A stretch of DNA of 20,321 bases from assembly GCA_032718475.1 (NCBI GenBank), contig JAUCBJ010001311.1, positions 1-20,321 of the forward strand, in the 5' to 3' direction. Below are positions 7,459-16,800 of this stretch, piece by piece. The DNA comes from Nemertoderma westbladi. Taxonomy: Eukaryota > Xenacoelomorpha > Nemertodermatida > Nemertodermatidae. The notes under the pieces were generated by a model that made no database searches, had not been told where the DNA came from, and saw only the letters and a list, made by a program, of their open reading frames with translations. A program made the translations under genes and the position numbers. Each line of letters opens with the position of its first letter. Position 1 is the first letter of the stretch.

Positions 7459-10400
7459 ATGAAGATTAAGGAATGCAAACCGGAATCGGTTTCTGAATCA
7501 ATCGAATTCTCTCGAGTTACGAAATCAATTCTTGGCGAAATAAAAGACGGCAATGCGCCATTCTTCGGTGACATTATGGAGAACGGGAACTCGGCCTGGG
7601 TAGTTCGGGACGATTCCTTGGAGATTATCGAGATACGAAACGGTAACCGATTGGCCTTCTGGAAATTCGGTGATTCCGAATCGACTCACCAGGTTTCCTG
7701 TGTTAAGGAATGCGTAGTCGGTGGAGCGAGGAAGTTGTTAGTCGGAGTACAAGCGCCGCATTCCCATGGGCTGTTGTGCGTGTTCGACGTTGGTTTGTCG
7801 CGAGTCACAACCGCAATCAGGTTTCCCGTCAAGATAACCGCGGTAGCGCCGATCTCGACAATCTTGTCAGAGGACGAATCGAACGAACTGCTCTCCCCGG
7901 TTCTCAACCAGTTCCGTGGTGTCGTCGCGGTCGGTTCCTTGGGCGGCCACGTCTACCTCGTCGACCTCAACCTAGACGACCCTATCCTCACCAACGAACG
8001 CAACTCCTCCCAGCCCGTCCTCATCCCCCATCGCCCCGCCGACCTCGCTAAGATACGCCCGCTAGCAATCTCCCGCGGGGAACATCTCGCCATGGAACTC
8101 AACCCCAAGTCGCTGAGTTTCTCCAAGTTTATCTACACGATGGACAACGGCGCGGCTCTAACTAAGTTCTCGGCGTCCTCAGTGTCGGTAACCAGTCTGC
8201 TGTGGGTCCCGCAGAACGGCTCACTCGCCGTGGGATTCAGCTTCGGCGGGGTCCAACTGTGGCGACTGAGCGGACCCGTTCTCGAGGTCTCCACCCCGTA
8301 CGAGGACCACCTCCTCCCGGTCAGCCACCTCGCCTACCAGGAGCCAGAGAACGACCCCCAGCCCTTCTGCTATCTGTGGTCCGCGCACGGTTGCGTCCCG
8401 ACGGAACCGGCGACCGCCGAAGTCGCCAGTCTAGCCCTCCATCAACTCGTCTACAAACGTAAGGAAACCCAGAGCGACGGCTCCCACCTCTACTCCGGTA
8501 TCCATCGCTACGGGAGCCGCTTCGAGATGGATCTAAACACGGAGATCCTATCGAGTTACGAGGAATCCTCTTCTGGTTCCCGGGTGGTCAACCTCTACAC
8601 GCTGCCGCGGCGTTACCTCTACACGGAGGACGGCGGCTCGGTCCCGGACCTCGGGCTGCTCTCCGTAGTCTGGGAGTCCCTCGACCGCCACGGGGTCTCA
8701 CAATGCTTCGTGGGGCTGTTTGACCTGGACCGCTGGTACCACGCCCAGATGCCGGCGGACGTCCGTGTCCTCCCGACCCGCGATCAGTGCGCCTACCTCG
8801 CCTTCTACGACCTCAACAGCGTGCTGGAGTCCGCTGCTCCGGACGATCTGCTGGGCTGCCGTATCGACGTGTCCACGCTCAACCGCTACGTCTCCCGTAT
8901 CGAACCGCCCCCAGACCTCCACTTCTTCCCCAGCGGCCACGGTTTCCAGGTCTCCTGCGTTCTGGAATCCTGCTGCATCGTGGCTTCCTACCGTGGCGTC
9001 CAGGAGTCGTTGATCAACGAGATCTCCCGGGTTCTACATGACTACCTCGTCGAGCCATCCAACATAATGAAACGACTAGCTAAGGAGGAACTCCTGCGGG
9101 TTTGTCCGGATTCCGGGACGCACGACCAGTTGGATTCCGACCGGAATAGTTTACTTAACTTCTGTTTGAGCCATTCGGTTTATCTTCTTCCCTCTTTACT
9201 CCGCTGCGTCGATATCTTCACGCATCCTGACTTCCTCCTCACCTCTTCCGGTTGCACGCTGCGGTTCCTCGGCCAGTGGCTGTGGAACACCTCCCACTCC
9301 TTTAAGGACCAGTTGGACTCCCTCTGTGCGCCGCTGTTCGACGAATCCAGGGTTCAGGTCGACGGGAACTTCACCCGGAAACTCGGCAACTTCTCGCGCC
9401 AGTTGGAGGACTTGAAGCGACTCCAGAAGGATATAACTAACCAGAGCGGCTTGCCGGTCACGCAGGAGGGCCGCGTTGAGATGGAGACCCGATTGGGTGC
9501 CATTACTCTCCTTTTAGAACACACTGAGATGATTAGCTGGGCTATTAAAGCCGGACTACTTCCGGAGTGCAGACCTTCCTTAGATGACGTCATTCCTAAT
9601 CATTTCCTGTTCCCCGGGAATAAGTTGAAGGAGTTCTACGCGAACAGACGCCGTGTTATTGATTCCGGTTGCGACGACAACGACGGTTTAATCATTGATA
9701 CTATCGTTTCCTACATAGACGGGGTCGCCCCCCAGCGGTACCTGCTGCAGCGGTTAGCGTATCCGCCAACCAGCGTCAAGTCGATTATCGATTATTATTT
9801 ACTCCCCGAGGTTTCTATTATAGACAAACATATGGTTTTCTCGTATCTCTTGCGGGATTTATCGCTGTTCTCCGGTTCGCAGTTGGACGGCGGTCTCGTT
9901 GATTCCTTCGGGTTCCTCTTTACGATCCCCTCCGGGGTTCGGGACGTCGTTGAGGCGGTCTGGTTGCTGGACCACGGCGACGCCGATCTGTCGGTCCCCG
10001 TGCTCAGGAATGTCTTCGTTAAACTCGAGTTGTCCGGGAATCCTCTGCTGCAGACCTTGATTGTCCAGTCGCTGCTGTCCCAGACGCCCCCAAGGGCGGC
10101 CCTCGGCGTTGCCGAGTACTGGAACCTCGGGAGGTCCCCCAACTCCTCGATCGTTATGCTCTACTTCCGGTGTCTGCTGGAGAACGGGGAGGTTGATACA
10201 GCCATATCTTTCGTTCGTAGCAACAAAGATTCTATAGACGATAGCGACTCATATTTGGTTTATTTATTCGATGTTTGTTACGAAATCAAGAAGTTCGAAA
10301 CGCTTTTGGATATTTACCTTCGTCCAGAGGAGGAAGTTGTTCTTATCGATTATCTAAAGAACCACAAAGATGACAAAATGCAGGAATTATTGGTGTTTTA

Positions 10401-12546
10401 TTTCCTTCGCCGACACCGGCATATCGAGGCGTTCCGTTGGAACCGCAAGTTAGCCGACGACATTGCAGTTAATATCTCCAAATGCAAGTCTTCGGTTCTC
10501 GACCGTAAAGCCAATAGGGAGGCCGTCCTCAACGAATACATGAACGCGTTGCCCAATTACGTTCGCTGTTTGTCGGAGGTTTCGCATTCCCCGGTGGAGA
10601 ATAATAATACTATTCCGACATTAGAGGCGAAGTTGACCCCGTTGTCCACGAAATTACTAAATCGCAAGAGTTTAACGCGCAGTGGTTTAATGCAAGAGAC
10701 TTACAACGATATCTGCGAGTTCTCCATGATCCTTAACGAGTCGTCCCGATTGAATGAGAGTGACGCGCCGTTTATTAGACCCCCATGTGGCACGCCAATC
10801 AGCGTAACCAAAGCAACGGTGACTAAAGTCACTCCCCAGCTCATGGATGCGAGCAATATGTCTACCTCGTTGCTCAACAACCCCAAACAATTACGGGAAT
10901 CTGTGTTGCGTAGATCTCTAGGGAAACAATTGGACGAAAGTTTGAATTCCAGTTTATTGAAGTCGAGTTTAAATAAATCGATTAATTTATCGGAGAGCGG
11001 GATTAGTTCAGCGCTGCAGCTGTTATCCGTGTCCCCAGTGGTCCATAAACCCCGGATATCGACCCCGTTGGCTCTTCGACACGATTCCACTGACGGAGTC
11101 GACTCACCCTCCTCCATCCTGAAGTCCAAGAAGCCGTTTGTTTGTCCGAAGTTAGACTCGCTAAAGAAGGTTCAACCGACTAAAGCGAATCCCGGGAAGC
11201 AGTTGCGTTTCGCCCCGGATGTTGACATGGGCGAAGTGGAACACGTTAAACTCCCGTCGACTCCCTTCGCTATTCGCGACCGCGCTCTAGATGACTCGGA
11301 TCTGGAGACCCACGACCCGGAGGACATCCTTACCGACGGTAACGTCGACGGATTGCCCGTCGCTCAACCTGAAGAGACAACAACTCCTCTTGAACCGATT
11401 TACTTGGACTTTTCGGGTGAGATTTCGGCTAATGACGTTGATATTGACGTCAGTTTCTCAAATCTTAAAGGAACTGGACGATTCCAGGTAGCTGAAGGCA
11501 ATAACCTTTCCAATGATACTGACCCGTATATCCCGAACACTGAGGCTTCCATGAAGGAGGACGACGCTGATACCCAAGATGAATTTCCAATAGCTCTCAA
11601 TGGAGATGGGACTAATTTACAAAGTAGTGGTTTCCTTGATTCCCCAATGGGTGGCGGCGATGTTCTCAATGATAGTGAGTCTATCGATGACCACAACCTT
11701 TGTATCGATAATGGCGGGGTTCTTTATAAGGAATCCCCTGGGCTAACTGGTATTGCCGTTGAATCCTGGCAAGGTTATTCTGATCTGGATAATCCTTTGG
11801 ATTCGTTAGCACAATCGACGAATTACCAAGAACATGACGATATTGAACCAGATGATATGTATGACGGAATTTCGGATAACGAAATTGTTCTCAATGTGGA
11901 TCGAGATTTCATGTCAGAACCAGTATACTCACCGCTGGTTGATACTGAGGAGGAAACTGCAGCAACTACAGAAGGCGACCTGGTGGATAGCGAGCTGGTT
12001 GAAGCTTCGGAATCGGAACCAATTGAGGAACATATTCCTACTAAGGGACATATCGGTACAGATTCCACAACGAGCATTGTGACTTCCCTAACAGTTCGAC
12101 AGTCCGACTCCGAACCTGAAACGTCGAGAATAAATCAGGAAACCAAGGGGGCCGAATTGGTACTAAACGTGCACAGCGAATCGCTGGAACAGGCCAAGCA
12201 ATTATTAATGCAAGAGGATGAGGAACGCAAGGCTGCGAGAAGGCGTCGTCAGGTTCAGACGAGAAGCAATCCGGATTTGAACGCCAGCGACGTTGGGAAA
12301 CAGACGCAGACTCCTCCATTCCGCAGACGGTCTCCTAGGTCCCCCGTAGCCCCGGCCTGGCTTAGCGACTACCACTACAAACATAGGTTCTCTAAACCGG
12401 CCGAGATGTCGGCTAACCGTTCGGGGAGTCACGCATCGCCTCGCGACTCGCCCCATACTGGGTTTATGTTCTCTCCTCCGTTGACCCGATCTCGGACGAA
12501 GCAAGATGATACGCCGAAATTGCGACCCAGGGGTTCCAAGAAGTAA
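7459..12546 (+). CDS. AHCTF1: ELYS/AHCTF1-like nucleoporin (nuclear pore assembly)
   Basis: ELYS (MEL-28) binds chromatin at the end of mitosis and recruits the Nup107-160 (Y) complex to start nuclear pore assembly. The 1695-residue product has the family order. An N-terminal beta-propeller region (about 1-510) includes AVGSLGGHVYLVDLNLDD, YQEPENDPQ (293-301), LFDLDRWYHAQMP (420-432) and EPPPDLHFFPSG (482-493). A helical region (about 515-1030) includes WLLDHGDADLSVPVL (from 835) and FYFLRRHRHIEAFRWN (980-995). A long, mostly disordered acidic and Ser-rich tail ends in basic patches (ARRRRQ 1593-1598; RRRSPRSP from 1622; RPRGSKK at the C-terminus), fitting a chromatin-binding tail. Vertebrate ELYS is longer (about 2,270 residues) with an AT-hook; no full AT-hook is seen here. 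The ATG has A at -3, and the N-terminus aligns with human ELYS from near its start, so the start is probably right. The frame is uninterrupted, whereas vertebrate genes have many introns. SILK (1219-1222) and KQLRF (1247-1251) resemble PP1-docking motifs. The first half is visibly richer in C/G at third positions than the tail. Confidence 0.95.
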   Translation: MKIKECKPESVSESIEFSRVTKSILGEIKDGNAPFFGDIMENGNSAWVVRDDSLEIIEIRNGNRLAFWKFGDSESTHQVSCVKECVVGGARKLLVGVQAPHSHGLLCVFDVGLSRVTTAIRFPVKITAVAPISTILSEDESNELLSPVLNQFRGVVAVGSLGGHVYLVDLNLDDPILTNERNSSQPVLIPHRPADLAKIRPLAISRGEHLAMELNPKSLSFSKFIYTMDNGAALTKFSASSVSVTSLLWVPQNGSLAVGFSFGGVQLWRLSGPVLEVSTPYEDHLLPVSHLAYQEPENDPQPFCYLWSAHGCVPTEPATAEVASLALHQLVYKRKETQSDGSHLYSGIHRYGSRFEMDLNTEILSSYEESSSGSRVVNLYTLPRRYLYTEDGGSVPDLGLLSVVWESLDRHGVSQCFVGLFDLDRWYHAQMPADVRVLPTRDQCAYLAFYDLNSVLESAAPDDLLGCRIDVSTLNRYVSRIEPPPDLHFFPSGHGFQVSCVLESCCIVASYRGVQESLINEISRVLHDYLVEPSNIMKRLAKEELLRVCPDSGTHDQLDSDRNSLLNFCLSHSVYLLPSLLRCVDIFTHPDFLLTSSGCTLRFLGQWLWNTSHSFKDQLDSLCAPLFDESRVQVDGNFTRKLGNFSRQLEDLKRLQKDITNQSGLPVTQEGRVEMETRLGAITLLLEHTEMISWAIKAGLLPECRPSLDDVIPNHFLFPGNKLKEFYANRRRVIDSGCDDNDGLIIDTIVSYIDGVAPQRYLLQRLAYPPTSVKSIIDYYLLPEVSIIDKHMVFSYLLRDLSLFSGSQLDGGLVDSFGFLFTIPSGVRDVVEAVWLLDHGDADLSVPVLRNVFVKLELSGNPLLQTLIVQSLLSQTPPRAALGVAEYWNLGRSPNSSIVMLYFRCLLENGEVDTAISFVRSNKDSIDDSDSYLVYLFDVCYEIKKFETLLDIYLRPEEEVVLIDYLKNHKDDKMQELLVFYFLRRHRHIEAFRWNRKLADDIAVNISKCKSSVLDRKANREAVLNEYMNALPNYVRCLSEVSHSPVENNNTIPTLEAKLTPLSTKLLNRKSLTRSGLMQETYNDICEFSMILNESSRLNESDAPFIRPPCGTPISVTKATVTKVTPQLMDASNMSTSLLNNPKQLRESVLRRSLGKQLDESLNSSLLKSSLNKSINLSESGISSALQLLSVSPVVHKPRISTPLALRHDSTDGVDSPSSILKSKKPFVCPKLDSLKKVQPTKANPGKQLRFAPDVDMGEVEHVKLPSTPFAIRDRALDDSDLETHDPEDILTDGNVDGLPVAQPEETTTPLEPIYLDFSGEISANDVDIDVSFSNLKGTGRFQVAEGNNLSNDTDPYIPNTEASMKEDDADTQDEFPIALNGDGTNLQSSGFLDSPMGGGDVLNDSESIDDHNLCIDNGGVLYKESPGLTGIAVESWQGYSDLDNPLDSLAQSTNYQEHDDIEPDDMYDGISDNEIVLNVDRDFMSEPVYSPLVDTEEETAATTEGDLVDSELVEASESEPIEEHIPTKGHIGTDSTTSIVTSLTVRQSDSEPETSRINQETKGAELVLNVHSESLEQAKQLLMQEDEERKAARRRRQVQTRSNPDLNASDVGKQTQTPPFRRRSPRSPVAPAWLSDYHYKHRFSKPAEMSANRSGSHASPRDSPHTGFMFSPPLTRSRTKQDDTPKLRPRGSKK

Positions 12547-12600
12547 ATTTATTGGGTATAAGTTACCTTTGGTAGTACCATAAATTATGCAATGCTTATT

Positions 12601-12606
12601 ATTAAA
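12601..12606 (+). terminator. Candidate polyadenylation signal (ATTAAA)
   Basis: ATTAAA lies 55 bases after the ELYS stop codon; it is a common variant of AATAAA. No GT-rich downstream element is obvious, and in AT-rich DNA this hexamer occurs often by chance. A canonical AATAAA occurs at about 13121, inside the loop of an inverted repeat. There is no A-run after the gene. Confidence 0.25.
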
Positions 12607-13027
12607 TATTATAAAAGTTATGGTAACATTTATAGTAATTAATGGTACCAGACCAGTGGTTCCAAATTTGCCCGTTACCGGTGATACAATTTTGTACCAG
12701 CATTGTCTCAGATGGTAAAACCGTAAGGATATGGTACGACCAGTTGGTACTAAATAGTACTACTTGTACCATATCGTACCATTGTTGGTACCGAATTATT
12801 TTGAGTAATTATCATCTAGTTTCATACTTCTCCAGGAATCGCAATGGTTACCTAAAGTTTGTTTATGGTGCAATATTGAACATAAAAGTACAATCTATTT
12901 ACATTTGTGCGTAAGGTTCTGCTCATGCTCAACGTTTTGCTCACCTCAAAGCTTTTTTCATTTGTTACTCTAACGAACGTAGTAATAATTGTGTGCAATT
13001 AAAATCGCGCGAATCAGATTAACGTAA
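12607..13027. other. ELYS 3' flank with GGTAC-rich hairpin
   Basis: No gene is seen. The words GGTACC, GGTACT and GTACCA are concentrated at 12643-12797. A stem forms between ATGGTACGA (12731-12739) and TCGTACCAT (12774-12782), with further pairing of GTACT and AGTAC inside. The rest is AT-rich. Confidence 0.5.
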
Positions 13028-13028
13028 T

Positions 13029-13182
13029 AACTATTTACATACTTGTGTGTAAAGTAGCACTTTACAGTGTGATGATCCGATTGGCTTTGTTACACGAATG
13101 AACGATAGTGAGTGAGTGAAAATAAAGCCTCGAGGATCAAAACACTGTAAATAACTTTGCAACAAGTATGTATGTAGTTTTA
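13029..13182. repeat. Imperfect inverted repeat abutting element E1
   Basis: The arms are 13029-13078 and 13134-13182, with a 55-bp loop. They share ACTA, TACATACTTGT, AAAGT, TTTACAGTGT and TGATCC in order, with one 5-bp gap. The right arm touches the left end of E1. Its AAGTATGTATGTA segment also resembles the sequence just left of E2 (AAGTATACATGTA, 13664-13676). These arms may therefore be ends of the same mobile family rather than an independent hairpin. Confidence 0.65.
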
Positions 13183-13646
13183 TTCCAAAATTGTAACATT
13201 ACGAAATGATTGTACATATACATTATAAGTGATCGAAACTGCACAAATTAAATTAGTTGCTGTATAAATAAATGTAAGAATGACATAAATTATGTTATAA
13301 ATTAGTTAGCTTATATTTATGGTGGCGTTTGGAGCCATGTTAATAGTTTAAAGCTACTGGTTATTAATAGCTACCGGTAGGTAATTCAGTAGGCCTATCT
13401 GGCTGTCAGGCAATTAATAATAAATACCAGCTATTGTTTACGTGGTATCCAATGACGGCGTTAAGTAATGTCCCCTTAATGGACATTACTTAACGCCGTC
13501 ATGGGTTTCCACGTAAACAATAACACCAAATAGAATACTAAATGTACAGGCCAATACAATGCTGTAATGTCCTCTAAAGTTGTAAAGTGCTAAATAACAA
13601 CTCGCTGTTAATACTAACGGCGATGAGTAATGTTACAATTTTGGTA
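13183..13646. mobile_element. MITE-like element E1 with a single 40-bp-type unit
   Basis: The ends are inverted repeats: TTCCAAAATTGTAACATTAC at 13183-13202, matched at 19 of 20 positions by the reverse complement of 13627-13646. Just inside the right end, 13596-13626 contains a diverged single copy of the 40-bp unit that fills E2 (CAACTCGCTGT is identical, then interrupted matches through TACTA and GCG). A 91-bp palindrome (13432-13522) sits in its interior. No coding frame is present. Target duplications could not be resolved. Confidence 0.65.
13432..13522. repeat. 91-bp near-perfect palindrome inside E1
   Basis: The 42-bp arms at 13432-13473 and 13481-13522 pair at 39 of 42 positions around a 7-bp loop (CCTTAAT). 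The mismatches cluster in one 6-base patch. The core CATTACTTAACGCCGTCAT is perfectly paired. It could be a tiny fold-back MITE or a cruciform-forming sequence. Confidence 0.9.
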
Positions 13647-13767
13647 TGAAGTGCTTTACGTTAAGTATACATGTATTGTGTTCCAAAATTGTAGTATTAC
13701 TAAACGATTGCCCACGAATAACTGCATGATGAAATTTTTTACATTATGTTTATAGCCTCAAGTACGC

Positions 13768-13787
13768 AAGGCGTTCTAGAACGCCTT
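13768..13787. repeat. 20-bp perfect palindrome in the left arm of E2
   Basis: AAGGCGTTCTAGAACGCCTT is identical to its own reverse complement. It ends 23 bases before the first 40-bp unit. Its centre, TTCTAGAA, has the tail-to-tail TTCnnGAA form of a heat-shock factor site; any such function is speculation. Confidence 0.95.
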
Positions 13788-13810
13788 TCAATGAAGTATC
13801 GAATTAATGC

Positions 13811-16800
13811 ATCAACTCGCTGTCACTACTAGCTGCGTGGCATAAATTAAATCAACTCGCTGTCACTACTAGCTGCGTGACATAAAGTAAATCAACTCGC
13901 TGTCACTACTAGCTGCGTGGCATAAAGTAAATCAACTCGCTGTCACTACTAGCTGCGTGACATAAAGTAAATCAACTCGCTGTCACTAATAGCTGCGTGG
14001 CATAAAGTAAATCAACTCGCTGTCACTAATAGCTGCGTGGCATAAAGTAAATCAACTCGCTGTCACTACTAGCTGCGTGGCATAAAGTAAATCAACTCGC
14101 TGTCACTACTAGCTGCGTGACATAAAGTAAATCAACCCGCTGTCACTACTAGCTGCGTGGCAGAAAGTAAATCAACTCGCTGTCACTACTAGCTGCGTCG
14201 CATAAAGTAAATCAACTCGCTGTCACTACTAGCTGCTTGGCATAAAGTAAATCAACTCGCTGTCATTAATAGCTGCGTGGCATAAAGTAAATCAACTCGC
14301 TGTCACTACTAGCTGCGTGGCATAAAGTAAATCAACTCCCTGTCACTACTAGCTGCGTGACATAAAGTAAATCAACTCGCTGTCACTACTAGCTGCGTGG
14401 CATAAAGTAAATCAACTCGCTGTCACTACTAGCTGCGTGGCATAAAGTAAATCAACTCGCTGTCACTACTAGCTGCTTGGCATAAAGTAAATCAACTCGC
14501 TGTCACTAATAGCTGCGTGGCATAAGTAAATCAACTCGCTGTCACTACTAGCTGCGTGGCATAAAGTAAATCAACTCGCTGTCACTACTAGCTGCGTGGC
14601 ATAAAGTAAATCAACTCGCTGTCACTACTAGCTGCGTGGCATAAAGTAAATCAACTCGCTGTCACTACTAGCTGCGTGGCATAAAGTAAATCAACTCGCT
14701 GTCACTACTAGCTGCGTGGCATAAAGTAAATCAACTCGCTGTCACTACTAGCTGCGTGGCATAAAGTAAATCAACTCGCTGTCACTAATAGCTGCGTGGC
14801 ATAAAGTAAATCAACTCGCTGTCACTACTAGCTGCGTGGCATAAAGTAAATCAACTCGCTGTCACTACTAGCTGCGTGGCATAAAGTAAATCAACTCGCT
14901 GTCACTACTAGCTGCGTGGCATAAAGTAAATCAACTCGCTGTCACTACTAGCTGCGTGGCATAAAGTAAATCAACTCGCTGTCACTACTAGCTGCGTGGC
15001 ATAAAGTAAATCAACTCGCTGTCACTACTAGCTGCGTGGCATAAAGTAAATCAACTCGCTGTCACTACTAGCTGCGTGGCATAAAGTAAATCAACTCGCT
15101 GTCACTAATAGCTGCGTGGCATAAAGTAAATCAACTCGCTGTCACTACTAGCTGCGTGGCATAAAGTAAATCAACTCGCTGTCACTACTAGCTGCGTGGC
15201 ATAAAGTAAATCAACTCGCTGTCACTAATAGCTGCGTGGCATAAAGTAAATCAACTCGCTGTCACTACTAGCTGCGTGGCATAAAGTAAATCAACTCGCT
15301 GTCACTACTAGCTGCGTGACATAAAGTAAATCAACTCGCTGTCACTACTAGCTGCGTGGCATAAAGTAAATCAACTCGCTGTCACTACTAGCTGCGTGGC
15401 ATAAAGTAAATCAACTCGCTGTCACTACTAGCTGCGTGGCATAAAGTAAATCAACTCGCTGTCACTACTAGCTGCGTGACATAAAGTAAATCAACTCGCT
15501 GTCACTACTAGCTGCGTGGCATAAAGTAAATCAACTCGCTGTCACTACTAGCTGCGTCGCATAAAGTAAATCAACTCGCTGTCACTGCTAGCTGCGTGGC
15601 ATAAAGTAAATCAACTCGCTGTCACTACTAGCTGCGTGGCATAAAGTAAATCAACTCGCTGTCACTACTAGCTGCTTGGCATAAAGTAAATCAACTCGCT
15701 GTCACTACTAGCTGCGTGGCATAAAGTAAATCAACTCGCTGTCACTACTAGCTGCGTGGCATAAAGTAAATCAACTCGCTGTCACTACTAGCTGCGTGGC
15801 ATAAAGTAAATCAACTCGCTGTCACTACTAGCTGCGTGGCATAAAGTAAATCAACTCGCTGTCACTAATAGCTGCGTGGCATAAAGTAAATCAACTCGCT
15901 GTCACTACTAGCTGCGTGGCATAAAGTAAATCAACTCGCTGTCACTACTAGCTGCGTGGCATAAAGTAAATCAACTCGCTGTCACTAATAGCTGCGTGGC
16001 ATAAAGTAAATCAACTCGCTGTCACTACTAGCTGCGTGGCATAAAGTAAATCAACTCGCTGTCACTACTAGCTGCGTGACATAAAGTAAATCAACTCGCT
16101 GTCACTACTAGCTGCGTGGCATAAAGTAAATCAACTCGCTGTCACTACTAGCTGCGTGGCATAAAGTAAATCAACTCGCTGTCACTACTAGCTGCGTGGC
16201 ATAAAGTAAATCAACTCGCTGTCACTACTAGCTGCGTGACATAAAGTAAATCAACTCGCTGTCACTACTAGCTGCGTGGCATAAAGTAAATCAACTCGCT
16301 GTCACTAATAGCTGCGTGGCATAAAGTAAATCAACTCCCTGTCACTACTAGCTGCGTGGCATAAAGTAAATCAACTCGCTGTCACTACTAGCTGCGTGAC
16401 ATAAGTAAATCAACTCGCTGTCACTACTAGCTGCGTGACATAAAGTAAATCAACTCGCTGTCACTACTAGCTGCGTGGCATAAAGTAAATCAACTCCCTG
16501 TCACTACTAGCTGCGTGGCATAAAGTAAATCAACTCGCTGTCACTACTAGCTGCTTGGCATAAAGTAAATCAACTCGCTGTCACTAATAGCTGCGTGGCA
16601 TAAAGTAAATCAACTCGCTGTCACTACTAGCTGCGTGGCATAAAGTAAATCAACTCGCTGTCACTACTAGCTGCGTGGCATAAAGTAAATCAACTCGCTG
16701 TCACTAATAGCTGCGTGGCATAAAGTAAATCAACTCGCTGTCACTACTAGCTGCGTCGCATAAAGTAAATCAACTCCCTGTCACTACTAGCTGCGTGGCA

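Noticed and set aside
7686-12504. Shorter open frames overlapping the ELYS gene on either strand
   Set aside because: They are shadows of the GC-rich coding sequence, with no recognisable product and full overlap with a strongly supported gene.
7459-12546. ELYS as a recent processed retrocopy
   Set aside because: There is no A-tail, no flanking duplication and no disabling mutation. The single-exon structure alone is not enough, so it is kept as an open question in the findings.
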